This document shows positions 40,273 to 50,327 of a DNA stretch of 64,000 nucleotides, piece after piece. The notes below the pieces were generated by a model. The model saw only the letters and a program-made list of their open reading frames with translations. It was not told the origin of the DNA and made no database searches. Within the stretch, counting starts at the first letter, position 1, and every line of letters starts with the position of its first letter. The position numbers and the translations under genes are program-made. The DNA comes from Pedobacter sp. MC2016-24 (lineage in GTDB: Bacteria > Bacteroidota > Bacteroidia > Sphingobacteriales > Sphingobacteriaceae). Location of the stretch: the NCBI RefSeq assembly GCF_015223055.1, contig NZ_JADFBX010000018.1, forward strand, positions 57,328-121,327. The letters run 5' to 3'.

Positions 40273-42546
40273 TTATTGTGCCTTATGTAAAGAAAACGGC
40301 ATATCTTCTGCTGCAAGTCCGCGTTTAAGTTCCGGCTGGTCTGACATTTCCAGTTTCAGGACTCCCCCGTTTACCATATCGCTATGGCGGATAAAATTAG
40401 CCGTATACAATTTTCCATTTAAACTGGCAGATTTGATATACACATGCTGCGCGCTGTTGGCGGGAGCTTCTATCACGAATTTGCGGCCATTCTCCAGGTT
40501 AATGGTCACCTTTTTAAAAATCGGGCTGCCCAGAACATATTCACCGGAACCAGGGGTTACACTATAAAATCCGAGTGCACTCAACACATACCAGGAGGAA
40601 GTTTGCCCCTGATCTTCATCTCCGGGATACCCGTTTTCAGTTGAATCGTATAACTGATGCATCACCCTACGCGCATGGTACTGTGCTTTCCAGGGCTGTC
40701 CACCGTAATTGTACAAGTATACCATGTGCTGAATCGGTTGGTTTCCATGTGCGTACTGCCCCATATTGGCCATCACCATCTCTGTCATCTCATGGATCAT
40801 TCCGCCATAAGTACCTACATTAACCGTGTTGGGCTCCGTAAACACAGAATCCAGTTTGGCAGTAAAGTTTTTCTTGCCACCCATCAAATCAATTAAACCA
40901 TTGATATCCTGAAAAACAGACCACTGGTAATGCCAGGCATTCCCTTCTGTATAGGGGCCTCCCCATTCAAAAGGATCAAATTTTGGGGTCCATTTTCCAT
41001 CCTCATTTCTCCCCCGCATAAATCGGGTAGCGGGATCATATACATTTTTGTAATTGTACATCTGGCGTTCAAAAATATTGGCATAAAAATCATTTCCGGT
41101 CATTTTTGCCAGTGTCCATGCACAGTAATCATCATAGGCATACTCGAGCGTTTTTGCTGTAGCCTCTCTGACTTTAGGATAGGGTACATAACCCAGCTGG
41201 AAGTATTCTTTCCAGCCATCTCTTCCATTCGCCGGTCCCCAGGGTCCTTTGTTTGTAGCTTCATGTAAATAGGCCGCCAGCGCTTCTTTTGGATCAAACG
41301 TACGGATACCTTTGGCCCATGCATCGGCAAGCAAAGAAATGGCATGGTTACCGATCATGCTTCCTGCTTCACTGGGAAACGACCAGGACGGCAACCAGCC
41401 GCATTGTTTATAAGCGTCGATCAGGGCTTGCATGTAACGTCCATGCATCTCCGGATGCATCAGGGTATTTAATGGAAACTGGGCACGAAAAGTATCCCAA
41501 AAACCAGTATCAGTATACATATATCCCTGATGAACTTTACCATCGTAAGGACTGAAATAATAGGCTTGCCCATTGGCATCCAGCTCATAGAATTTTCTTG
41601 AAAAAATGCTGGCCCTGAAAAAGCAGGAATAGAAAGTGGCCTTATCGGCTTCAGTGCCGCCTTCAACCAGAACTTTGCCTAAAGATTTATTCCAAACCGC
41701 AGCGGCCTTTGCTTTTGTGGCCTCCAGGCTTCGGTCAGGCCCCAGTTCCCTGTTCAGGTTTAACCAGGCCTGGTCCATACTGATATAGGAAGAAGCCACT
41801 TTTACCTGTACCACTGTACCTTCCTTAAATTCAATATAGGCACCTTCACCTACACCATTGGCTTCAGTTTCGTTTGCCCTGGTGGTATTCTTTTTATTTT
41901 CCCAGGTTCCATAAGCTTTAAACGGCTGATCGAACTGCATGACAAAAAAGTTTTTAAACCCTTCTTTGAAACCTTCCCCATTGTTGACAAAACCGGTAAT
42001 CTTATTTTCCTTAGGATAAATTTTAACTCCGCTAATCCCGGTGTATCCGTCCAGGACCAGAAAGCCTTTCTTTCCTTTGGGATAACTGAAGCGCAAATGT
42101 GCACCACGTTCCGAAGGTGAGATCTCTGTAGTGATCTGATTGTCAAACTGCACCTTATAATAATTTGGTTTGGCAACTTCATGATCATGACTAAATTTTG
42201 CTTCCCGGTCATTTTCATTCACCACCAAACGGTCTGTCATCGGCATTAAGGAGAATACCGCATAATCTCTCGACCAGGAACTACACTGATGTGCCTGCTG
42301 AAACCCACGGATCTTATCTTTAAAATACTGGTATTTCCAACCGTCGCCATTCCTTCCGGTTTGGGGGCTCCAGGTGTGCATTCCAAAGGGCAGCGCCGTA
42401 GTCGGATAAGTGTTTCCTCTGGTGAGTTCATGTTTTGAATTGGTACCCTGTAAAGTATTTACATACTGTACAAGATCTGTTTGTTGTGCCGAAACCTGAA
42501 TGACAGTCAGCACGTTAATAAAGAAAATGATAACCTTTAATCTCAT
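40273..42546 (-). CDS. second GH92 family enzyme, also with Gln at the catalytic-acid position
   Basis: 757 residues with a clean signal peptide (MRLKVIIFFINVLTVIQVSA). Domain order as in the other GH92: VNTLQGTNSKHELTRGNTYP, LPFGMHTWSPQTGRNGDGWK, GFWDTFRAQFPLNTLMHPEM, GGPYTEGNAWHYQWSVFQDI and GDEDQGQTSSWYVLSALGFY. Like its neighbour it has HGNQP (Gln603) in place of HGNEP. Identity between the two is high in the motifs but only moderate elsewhere, so they probably differ in the residue they accept on the far side of the linkage. It is the first enzyme gene of the operon after the DUF1735 lipoprotein. Confidence 0.93.
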   Translation of the reverse strand: MRLKVIIFFINVLTVIQVSAQQTDLVQYVNTLQGTNSKHELTRGNTYPTTALPFGMHTWSPQTGRNGDGWKYQYFKDKIRGFQQAHQCSSWSRDYAVFSLMPMTDRLVVNENDREAKFSHDHEVAKPNYYKVQFDNQITTEISPSERGAHLRFSYPKGKKGFLVLDGYTGISGVKIYPKENKITGFVNNGEGFKEGFKNFFVMQFDQPFKAYGTWENKKNTTRANETEANGVGEGAYIEFKEGTVVQVKVASSYISMDQAWLNLNRELGPDRSLEATKAKAAAVWNKSLGKVLVEGGTEADKATFYSCFFRASIFSRKFYELDANGQAYYFSPYDGKVHQGYMYTDTGFWDTFRAQFPLNTLMHPEMHGRYMQALIDAYKQCGWLPSWSFPSEAGSMIGNHAISLLADAWAKGIRTFDPKEALAAYLHEATNKGPWGPANGRDGWKEYFQLGYVPYPKVREATAKTLEYAYDDYCAWTLAKMTGNDFYANIFERQMYNYKNVYDPATRFMRGRNEDGKWTPKFDPFEWGGPYTEGNAWHYQWSVFQDINGLIDLMGGKKNFTAKLDSVFTEPNTVNVGTYGGMIHEMTEMVMANMGQYAHGNQPIQHMVYLYNYGGQPWKAQYHARRVMHQLYDSTENGYPGDEDQGQTSSWYVLSALGFYSVTPGSGEYVLGSPIFKKVTINLENGRKFVIEAPANSAQHVYIKSASLNGKLYTANFIRHSDMVNGGVLKLEMSDQPELKRGLAAEDMPFSLHKAQ

Positions 42547-42567
42547 TTTTTGATCGATATATGGTAT

Positions 42568-43536
42568 TTATGGTATAACAATGGTTCCTTGCTGGTCTTC
42601 ATCAGGAATTAAAATATTTCTTTTCCGTTCCAGAACCATAGATCCGATGAACCTGTAATCAATAGGAAATGCCGGGTTGGTGATATCGCTATAATAATAT
42701 TCTAAATACACCGTGGTATACGTCTTCTCCAAATAAGGAAGTACGGCATCCTTTTCTTTCCGCACGCTAAAGGTTCCGCGTTGCTGGGCAAATTTAATGG
42801 CCGGATTTTCTGAACTTAAAGTTACGGTATTGTCTGAGTTGAATGAAGCTTTGATCTTATAATCGCGACGGTCAAGCGCCTCTTCTTCTGTAACTCCGGC
42901 AAAGAAAAAGATCGTTTTTTCATTCACCACAAAGGCATTCCGGGAAGGCACTGTCAGCGCTTTTTGCTCATTCTGCGGACGATTTCTATCCCAGACCTCG
43001 CCAGTAACCGAATATTTACCTGAATAATCATTGAAGGGAATAATCTGCATCAGCGATTTTTTATAGCCCCTGCCCGTTGCTATGCCAGACGCCGATGTAG
43101 AAACAATCCTGACAGGTAAAATGTATTTGTTGCTAAAATCCAAGCCTTCCAGTTTTAAATTCAAATCTAACAAACCCACATTACTCCCAGATGGGATCGT
43201 AGTATTCATCGATTCAAACTGGTAAAATTCCTTAGGTAGTTGGTTAAAATACAGATCTTTTCTCAACCTGAACCTTTCAAAATTGAGATTGGCCAGGGTA
43301 TCCTGATCCAGATCTACCGTAACACTGACATTACTGTTGTTGTCAGTCGATCCGCTGATCATTACCGGGACCTTGACCGGGATATTACCTCCCAGCGCAC
43401 TGTATTTCACGTGGACTTCCACCACGCCATGATTGACAAAGGAAACCGATTTCTGGAATAATTCATCCTGCCACTCTTTGTTACAGGAACAAATGAGCAG
43501 ACAGCTGAGTAAGGCTAATATATATCTGTTTTTCAT
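42568..43536 (-). CDS. surface lipoprotein with DUF1735 domain, probable glycan-binding protein
   Basis: 322 residues with a lipoprotein signal (MKNRYILALLSCLLICSC), Cys18 being the lipidated residue. Residues 30-170 have the DUF1735 pattern of a beta-sandwich: VSFVNHGVVEVHVKYSALGG, YQFESMNTTIPSGSNVGLLD and SNKYILPVRIVSTSASGIAT. The second half (about 185-322) is another beta-rich domain (YSVTGEVWDRNRPQNEQKA, DYRFIGSMVLERKRNILIP). Proteins of this form follow SusD in many Bacteroidota mannan and N-glycan loci and present glycan at the surface or form part of the surface enzyme complex. It begins 7 bp after the SusD stop. Confidence 0.88.
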   Translation of the reverse strand: MKNRYILALLSCLLICSCNKEWQDELFQKSVSFVNHGVVEVHVKYSALGGNIPVKVPVMISGSTDNNSNVSVTVDLDQDTLANLNFERFRLRKDLYFNQLPKEFYQFESMNTTIPSGSNVGLLDLNLKLEGLDFSNKYILPVRIVSTSASGIATGRGYKKSLMQIIPFNDYSGKYSVTGEVWDRNRPQNEQKALTVPSRNAFVVNEKTIFFFAGVTEEEALDRRDYKIKASFNSDNTVTLSSENPAIKFAQQRGTFSVRKEKDAVLPYLEKTYTTVYLEYYYSDITNPAFPIDYRFIGSMVLERKRNILIPDEDQQGTIVIP

Positions 43537-43543
43537 AAAGCTT

Positions 43544-45520
43544 TTAATTAAAAGTAGTCCAACCTGGATTTTGAGTCAATTTTCTATTTCTTCTAAGTTC
43601 AGTATGTGAAATAGGCCATAAATACATTTTATCAACAAAAATGGTTGGCATAGATGGAACAGGCACAGGTGTATTGAATAAATCCCGCTGGCCTTCCGTC
43701 ATGTTCATATTGCAGCCCACCACCGGTGTGGCCTCTTCTACCGGAGCGTCTTTCCAGCGTCTAAGGTCAAAATACCTTTGACCTTCAGCAAATAGTTCAA
43801 CCTGACGCTCGCGCTTTAAGGCTTTCCTCAATAGCGCCACACTTGCATAAACATCGTCTCCATAGCCAGGAACACCCGACCTTACGCGTACTTCGGTAGT
43901 ATATCTACTGATTTCTGTGACATCTCTGCTTACCGAAATGGTTTCATTTCCAGTGTAACTGGGGATGGTGTAGGAACCCGACAATTCATTCAATGCTTCT
44001 GCATAAACCAGTAAAATATCTGCATACCGCATCGCAGGCTCCACTTTGGGCACAATAAATCCGCCTTCCATATAGGAGTCAAGCGGGTTGTAATATTTCT
44101 TGATCCCCAATCCTGTTCTGATGTAAAAATCCGGCGAGGATGCCTGTTTCCCATTTTGATGATCCCGATAATAAAATACCTGGATGTGTCTGTCCTGCTC
44201 CCTGGTTGCACTGATGTTTTCCCATATACTGCCATTATAAGCTACAGAAGCGTAAAAACGTGGTTCTCTTTCGGCATACTGCAGCGATACTTTAGCTGGT
44301 AAAGGCAAGTGATCAACAGCATTTACCGTGTATCCTTGCCGGCGTGGAGAGGTCTGAACATCGCTCCCGTCATTCATGCCATAAGCATCGGCCTGCTTTT
44401 GAGTAATGCCATGCGTATTCCATCCTTTCATGGTATAAGGCATCTGGTGTTTAACCATCACGTCAATTCCTTCGCTACTTTGTTCCGTTACCCTTGAAAA
44501 AATCAGTTCGGGATTATCAGAATAAGAAATTGCCCCATTGAACAACTCCCTGTAGGATGCAAAAGGATCGATGCCTTTCCAGCCTAGTGGAAAGGAAAGA
44601 TTCGAATATTTGGCATGGTAAGGAGGAACAATGGTTTTCGGCTGACCGGGACCCTGATCTGCTGCTTTGAAAGGAGCGGTATACAGGCGGTAAACGTTCA
44701 GATTAATCACATCTTTTGCTGCAGCTGCGGCCCGGGCCCATTTGGCATTGTCGTAGGACTGCGAAACCAGCTGTCTGCCCTGGTCGTCTACCAGACCTGC
44801 CAACTCGGGATTACCGTTAAATAGCGGACTTGCCGCAAAAAGGTACACCTTTGCTCTTGCAGCAAGTGCAGCACCCCTGGTTGCACGGGCTTTATCTCTA
44901 TTGGTGGTATACAGAGGAAGATCTCTGGCCGCTATGGCAAATTCATTGGTGATGAATGCAACACATTCGTCATAGGAACTTCTTGCCCTGGCAATTTCTG
45001 TATAATCCTTAGTATAATCTTCTCCCTCATCTGGCATCAAAGGGATTGGCCCGTATTTCCTCAACAACAACCAATAATAATAAGCCCTGAGAAAACGGGC
45101 CTGAGCTTTGGTATCGGCAACCTCAACCTTACTCATTTGTTGGTTACGGTCAATATTGTGGATATATATTGAAGCGCTACGAATTCCCTGATAACACTCG
45201 CCCCAGGTGCCCTGTTCCGAATTCTCATCATATTCTCCATTTTTGAACATTTTGTAAGAATTACTCCGGTCACCATAGAACATATCATCAGAGATAAAAT
45301 TGAAAGGCGTAAGCCCTTTACTGGCCACCTCTGCATTCGATCCCCGAAGATGGGAGTAAACATCGGCCAACCATTGATAAGAATAATCTTTACTGGTGAA
45401 AACCTTTTCCAGACTTAAACGGTCGTCTGTAAAATAATGTTCCATATCCAGGTATTTTTTACATGCACCCAGGGACAGCAGTAAACCGGATAACATCACG
45501 ATATAAATGTATTTTTTCAT
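43544..45520 (-). CDS. SusD/RagB family outer-membrane glycan-binding lipoprotein
   Basis: 658 residues; lipoprotein signal ending LLSLGACKKYLDMEHYF. Tetratricopeptide-like helices characteristic of SusD: YSYQWLADVYSHLRGSNAEV, QARFLRAYYYWLLLRKYGPI, RGAALAARAKVYLFAASPLF, then the capping end VALLRKALKRERQVELFAEG, QRYFDLRRWKD and YLWPISHTELRRNRKLTQNP. It forms the lid on the SusC barrel and captures the polysaccharide outside the cell. The length is at the upper end for the family. It lies 49 bp after the SusC gene in the same operon. Confidence 0.95.
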   Translation of the reverse strand: MKKYIYIVMLSGLLLSLGACKKYLDMEHYFTDDRLSLEKVFTSKDYSYQWLADVYSHLRGSNAEVASKGLTPFNFISDDMFYGDRSNSYKMFKNGEYDENSEQGTWGECYQGIRSASIYIHNIDRNQQMSKVEVADTKAQARFLRAYYYWLLLRKYGPIPLMPDEGEDYTKDYTEIARARSSYDECVAFITNEFAIAARDLPLYTTNRDKARATRGAALAARAKVYLFAASPLFNGNPELAGLVDDQGRQLVSQSYDNAKWARAAAAAKDVINLNVYRLYTAPFKAADQGPGQPKTIVPPYHAKYSNLSFPLGWKGIDPFASYRELFNGAISYSDNPELIFSRVTEQSSEGIDVMVKHQMPYTMKGWNTHGITQKQADAYGMNDGSDVQTSPRRQGYTVNAVDHLPLPAKVSLQYAEREPRFYASVAYNGSIWENISATREQDRHIQVFYYRDHQNGKQASSPDFYIRTGLGIKKYYNPLDSYMEGGFIVPKVEPAMRYADILLVYAEALNELSGSYTIPSYTGNETISVSRDVTEISRYTTEVRVRSGVPGYGDDVYASVALLRKALKRERQVELFAEGQRYFDLRRWKDAPVEEATPVVGCNMNMTEGQRDLFNTPVPVPSMPTIFVDKMYLWPISHTELRRNRKLTQNPGWTTFN

Positions 45521-45569
45521 GTCTATATTTTTGTTTGTGGTCGATATATGAATGGATTAACCATGATGT

Positions 45570-48500
45570 TTAAAAATTGACGGTTAGCCCTAATGTTATG
45601 GTTTTGGATATCGGGTAGCTCATCCCATTACCACTACCCAATTCAGGATCCCAGATTTTCAGGGTATCCCATACCATCAGGTTATAACCCATGACATATA
45701 GCCTTGCCTTATTGATGTGGATAGCTGAGGTCATACTTGTTGGCAGCGTGTAGCCCAGTTCCACATTTTTCAAACGCAGATAAGCGCCATCTCTAAGCCA
45801 GAAAGTAGATGCCCTGTAGTTATTGCCATTCCCCCCATAACTCAACCTTGGATATTTAGCATTGGGATTTTCTGTTGCCGGATTTCCGGAGATCTCTTGT
45901 GAAACCCATCTGTTTTTGGGATCTGCAATTTCCGTTAAAACATTGCCCCAGGTTCCGTTTATAAAAGGATACACACTTGCGCCATCTATAAAATAAGAAG
46001 AACTTCCGGCACCTTGTAAATGAACGTTGAGGTCAAGCCCTTTCCATGCCACAGAAAAACCAAACCCATAGATTAAACTCGGCACGCGCGACGCGCCGAT
46101 TGGCACCACATCATCGTCGTTGATGAAACCATCGCCATTTACATCTTTGTATTTGATATCGCCCGGCATGTATTCTCCAAACGTTTGTTTAGGACTGTTC
46201 CTGATGTCTTCGTTGGATTTAAATAAACCTAAACCAATTAACCCCCTTGCCTGGTTGTAGCGATATCCTTCTGTCATCCGGTAGGACAAATTATTGGCTT
46301 CCTCATCAAATTCAAGCACCTTATTTTTAGAATAGGTAACCGTTCCACGCAAAGTAAAGTCAACTTCATTAAAACGCTTATTTACATTAAACTGTCCGTC
46401 GAAACCTCTTGATTCCATCTTTCCAACATTTGCCCAGGGATTACTGGCTACACCTATGATAGCCGATAAGTGATCCCTGCGTAAGAATATTTTTTCACGG
46501 GTATCTTTAAATACATCTAACCTGATCGAAAACAAATTCCGCATGACATTGAGATCGAAACCTAAATTGTGTTTTTTTGCAACTTCCCATGTCAATTGAT
46601 CAGATGCAACCTGTGAAAACGACAGGCCGGGATAAAAATTAGGGCTGATGCTTTCACCAAAGTTATATCCTCCGTTTTGCTTAATATCACTCAGGTAAGG
46701 GAAACGTGTTGAACCAAAATTATCATTACCAACCTCACCATAAGAGTAACGAATTTTGAAAAGATCCAGCCATTTTGCATTTTTCTTCAAAAATGCCTCT
46801 TCAGAGACATTCCATCCAACAGAAACAGCAGGGAAAAATCCAAACTGATGGCCAACTTTGAAATTTTCTGAACCAGTATATCCAAAATTAAATTCAGCCA
46901 TGTAACGATCTCTGTAGCCATACATCAATCGACCTGAAACCCCCATATTACGTCTGGCCACTCCTTTAATGATATCTCCGCCCACATTTGATGTTTCGCG
47001 CTGCTCCCGTTGGTTGTATTTGATCAAAGCACCGATATTGTGCCTGTCATTGAACAGTCTGTTGTAAATGAGATCTGTTTCAATCACATTGATCCGCTCA
47101 CCCCAGGCATTGGATTCCTGGTACATCAATCTTTCAGGCGAAAGTCTTTTCATGATCAGGTTCCCATCTCTATCGCGTCTGCGTTCAACATTATATTGCT
47201 CCGGCCATTTCAGGCGGTTGATGTTGTTGTCATTATTGGTATCGTACGCAAACCTGCCAATAGTTTGTAAGCCTTTCGTTATAAAATCCAGTTTTTGCTC
47301 GACAGTAACATTGATTTCATTTTTATTTTTCCAATATTCCCGATAGCCGGTTTGAGTGGCCAAAACCCAGGGATTGGTTCGGTCACCAGTTCCAGCTGCA
47401 GGAACCAGACCATTGGAATACATCACTGGTGTTGCTACCGGGGACTGACCTACCAATGAATTCCAGATCCCACCTAAACCCGGGAAGTTTTGTCGCTCCA
47501 AAAAACCGGAAAGGCCTAATTTCAACACCGTAGTCTTGGTAATATCCATATCAATATTGGTCCTGTAGTTTGATCTCCCCATATTGGCATTGGTATTGTA
47601 TTCCTTAAGTGAGCTATCCGATTTATACATTCCCTGCTCATTGATATGGCTTCCGGAAACATAATAGCGAACAGTAGAGCCACCACCATCCAGGTTGAGC
47701 GAGGCCCGATAGGTGTTGGCGCCATCCCTTAACATCACATCCTGCCAGTTTACATTGGGATATAAATCCGGGTCAAGCCCGTTTTTAAACAATTTCAATT
47801 CCGTATCTGAATACAGTGGCTCCTGGTTACGGGTAGTCTTCGCCTCATTTACCAAACCTGCATACGTTGGTCCATCCACAAATTCGGGTGTACGGGTGCG
47901 GGTAAGGTATCCATATTCTGATTTAGCGTTGATGTTTACTTTACCTGCGTGTCCTTTTCTGGTTGTGATCAGCACGACCCCATTGGCCCCTTTAGATCCA
48001 TAGATGGCTGTTGCAGAAGCATCCTTCAAGATCGAAAATGTTTCGATATCCTCCACATTGATTTCATTAAATGCACGTTCAAATCCGTCCACTAAAACCA
48101 ACGCAGACTGATTGGCACCAAAAGTAGAAATGCCACGAATCCAAAACTCGGATCTGTTGTTGCCCGGTTCACCAGAACCCTGCATGGCAATAACCCCGGC
48201 TACGTTTCCTGCCAGCGCATTGGTAATATTTCCAGTTGGCGTACGCAAATCCCTCACGTTCACCGTAGTAATGGCTCCTGTGACCGTAATTTTCTTTTGA
48301 ATACCGGCTCCTGTTACCACCACATCATTCAATACACTGGCTTCACTTTCTTTGAGTGTTACAGAAATAGCTGTTTTACCAGCAACCTGTACTTCTTGTT
48401 TTTCAAACCCGATGAAAGAGAAAATCAGGGTGCTATAGGTTCCGGTCTTAATTTTATACCGGCCATTTTCAGTTGTGATGGTTCCCAAACCTGCACGGTC

Positions 48501-48635
48501 CTTGGCAACTACCGTTACCCCGGCCATGGGTTTATTGTTGATATCTTTTACAATTCCAGTTACTTCAATGTCCACCTGGGCGTATGTTCCCAATGCGCAA
48601 AACAGCAAGAGTAACGTGATATAATATATTTTCAT
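45570..48635 (-). CDS. SusC/RagA family TonB-dependent outer-membrane transporter
   Basis: 1021 residues with signal peptide (MKIYYITLLLLFCALGTYAQ). A carboxypeptidase-like beta-sandwich (about 22-105: VTGIVKDINNKPMAGVTVVA, IFSFIGFEKQEVQVAG) precedes the plug, which has the conserved ALVLVDGFERAFNEINVEDI and KDASATAIYGSKGANGVVLI. The barrel follows and ends in TLGLTVNF with a terminal Phe, as needed for outer-membrane insertion. It imports glycan fragments with energy from TonB/ExbBD, which are not in this window. No FecR/sigma-factor signalling extension is seen at the N-terminus, in agreement with control by the two-component system next door. Confidence 0.97.
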   Translation of the reverse strand: MKIYYITLLLLFCALGTYAQVDIEVTGIVKDINNKPMAGVTVVAKDRAGLGTITTENGRYKIKTGTYSTLIFSFIGFEKQEVQVAGKTAISVTLKESEASVLNDVVVTGAGIQKKITVTGAITTVNVRDLRTPTGNITNALAGNVAGVIAMQGSGEPGNNRSEFWIRGISTFGANQSALVLVDGFERAFNEINVEDIETFSILKDASATAIYGSKGANGVVLITTRKGHAGKVNINAKSEYGYLTRTRTPEFVDGPTYAGLVNEAKTTRNQEPLYSDTELKLFKNGLDPDLYPNVNWQDVMLRDGANTYRASLNLDGGGSTVRYYVSGSHINEQGMYKSDSSLKEYNTNANMGRSNYRTNIDMDITKTTVLKLGLSGFLERQNFPGLGGIWNSLVGQSPVATPVMYSNGLVPAAGTGDRTNPWVLATQTGYREYWKNKNEINVTVEQKLDFITKGLQTIGRFAYDTNNDNNINRLKWPEQYNVERRRDRDGNLIMKRLSPERLMYQESNAWGERINVIETDLIYNRLFNDRHNIGALIKYNQREQRETSNVGGDIIKGVARRNMGVSGRLMYGYRDRYMAEFNFGYTGSENFKVGHQFGFFPAVSVGWNVSEEAFLKKNAKWLDLFKIRYSYGEVGNDNFGSTRFPYLSDIKQNGGYNFGESISPNFYPGLSFSQVASDQLTWEVAKKHNLGFDLNVMRNLFSIRLDVFKDTREKIFLRRDHLSAIIGVASNPWANVGKMESRGFDGQFNVNKRFNEVDFTLRGTVTYSKNKVLEFDEEANNLSYRMTEGYRYNQARGLIGLGLFKSNEDIRNSPKQTFGEYMPGDIKYKDVNGDGFINDDDVVPIGASRVPSLIYGFGFSVAWKGLDLNVHLQGAGSSSYFIDGASVYPFINGTWGNVLTEIADPKNRWVSQEISGNPATENPNAKYPRLSYGGNGNNYRASTFWLRDGAYLRLKNVELGYTLPTSMTSAIHINKARLYVMGYNLMVWDTLKIWDPELGSGNGMSYPISKTITLGLTVNF

Positions 48636-48653
48636 ATGTTAAGCGTGTTTAGA

Positions 48654-49979
48654 TTATTCGGTTGAAATTGTACGTATGCGACGGTTAATCAGATCGGCAA
48701 CATAAAATGTTGCTGTTGCCGGATCATAGACGATCCCCCTGGGTTGATCAAATTGCGCATCCCTAAGTGCACCATCGGAATAACCGGGACTTTTGGGTCT
48801 GCCTGCAAAAGTGCTGACCACCCCTTCCGGAGTAATTTTCCGGATGCAATGATTAAATACATCTGCCACATAAAAGTTATCATTTTCATCAAATGCACCC
48901 TGGTGCGGGGTGTCAAACCTGGCATCTATACCCACGCCATCATTGTAACCTGCCCGGCTTCTCCCGCCAACAAAATGTACTGGTGCCTCTAACCTCCTGG
49001 TTTGTCGGTTGTACCTTGATTTTAAAATATAATGCTGATTGATCACAACGATATAAGCAAAATCACCACTTGGCGCAAACTGAATGTTAAATTCCCATCG
49101 GTCGTCATCAATCCTATACATGTACTCTTCCGACCTGGTTGCTTTATTCCATTTGAACACTTCCCCACGCTCATAACTGTTGTAGAAATAATCGCCGTTC
49201 TGGGGCTGGGCTGCGCCTCCGTTGGTTTGTTTTTTATAGATAAAAGAGTTCCACTGTGTAAAGCCTGAACTTAGGGTAGTTACGGCTGTCGACAAGCCAC
49301 GTTCATCTCCCTGGTCATTAGTTACATATAAGGTATCCCATGTTTGATTAAAGGAAAGTGTTCTTGGTCTGTCCAAGCCCCTGCCCGTTCTAAACAAGGT
49401 TCTCACTTCCTTTTTTCCCACATCGATGAAGCGCAGACCTCTATTTTGCTCCAGTAAATAGATATTCTTATGCTGGTCAAATGTCAGCCAGTAAGGTTCC
49501 TCAAATTGAGCCTTGTCAAACGGCCCATCTACAATTGCTGTCCGCCCATCTTTATCGGTAAAGCCCAAAAGGGTACTTACTGCTGGTTTAAAAATATACT
49601 TGAAATCGCTTTTCGACAAGACCTCCTTAGCCTCAGTACCCGCTCCTACCTGTACTTTTACTTTACCAACATCAGCACGGGAAGGAACCAACACATATAA
49701 AGTGGATCCACTCACACCAATAACAGGTGCACGTTTATTGTTGATGAACACTTTAATCATAGCGGTGTCTGTTCCAAAATTCGCACCTTCGATGATCAGC
49801 TGTGTACCTACACCGCCACTTTCCGGAGAAAAACTCGATAGCACTACCGGTTTACCCGGATCATAGGCTTGTGGGTCTGTTTTGCTGTCCTTCTTGCATC
49901 CCTGGAGCGAGAGAAACAGCATCAGCAAAAAAAGGCATATCTTGGTATGCACTTTAATAAGAGTAAAATCTTTATTCAT
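48654..49979 (-). CDS. lipoprotein with IPT/TIG domain and NHL repeats
   Basis: 441 residues. Lipoprotein signal ending LFLSLQGCKKD. An IPT/TIG domain (about 45-135: LSSFSPESGGVGTQLIIEGA, NFGTD) is followed by a six-bladed NHL-type propeller (YWLTFDQHKNIYLLEQNRGL, AFDENDNFYVADVFNHCIRK, GIVYDPATATFYVADLINRR). Proteins of this architecture are encoded beside SusCD in many Bacteroidota loci and are probably surface glycan-binding proteins; one blade motif repeats VSTFAGRPKSPGYSDGALRD. It is the first gene of the operon, 18 bp upstream of the SusC start; the usual order has SusC first. ATG start. Confidence 0.9.
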   Translation of the reverse strand: MNKDFTLIKVHTKICLFLLMLFLSLQGCKKDSKTDPQAYDPGKPVVLSSFSPESGGVGTQLIIEGANFGTDTAMIKVFINNKRAPVIGVSGSTLYVLVPSRADVGKVKVQVGAGTEAKEVLSKSDFKYIFKPAVSTLLGFTDKDGRTAIVDGPFDKAQFEEPYWLTFDQHKNIYLLEQNRGLRFIDVGKKEVRTLFRTGRGLDRPRTLSFNQTWDTLYVTNDQGDERGLSTAVTTLSSGFTQWNSFIYKKQTNGGAAQPQNGDYFYNSYERGEVFKWNKATRSEEYMYRIDDDRWEFNIQFAPSGDFAYIVVINQHYILKSRYNRQTRRLEAPVHFVGGRSRAGYNDGVGIDARFDTPHQGAFDENDNFYVADVFNHCIRKITPEGVVSTFAGRPKSPGYSDGALRDAQFDQPRGIVYDPATATFYVADLINRRIRTISTE

Positions 49980-50327
49980 ATTGATTGATTAGTTTATAAT
50001 TTGGTTTATTAGATGACAACCTTGTACGAGCATCTGGTGACCTGAGCATACAGATGGGTACAGGGATGGCAGCAGCAATTAAACAATTCATAGAACCGAC
50101 GAATTTTTCGAACGGATTCATTAAATGAATAATCTGCTAGCTTGAGTTTCCGAAATAAAAGTTACTGTTCATGGATTTGGTTAAAATATTTGGTTATTTT
50201 TTGAATTCAACTTTTTTTGTCACTAAAAACTTCAATAAACTAGATGAATATTGATGGTTACTTCTTCATAGGTATTCTTTTCTGCTGCGTTGTTGTTTCG
50301 ATTACATGCTTTGAAACCTGCAGCTTT
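49980..50327. other. upstream region of the PUL operon
   Basis: About 350 bp without a gene. It must hold the minus-strand promoter of the eight-gene SusCD operon and the end of the epimerase transcript. I find no exact TAnnTTTG box and no clear copy of the CTGTnTCAAT motif that lies before the sensor gene; two CTGTA units 10 bp apart on the minus strand near 50050-50075 are the nearest. No strong terminator hairpin seen. Confidence 0.35.
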
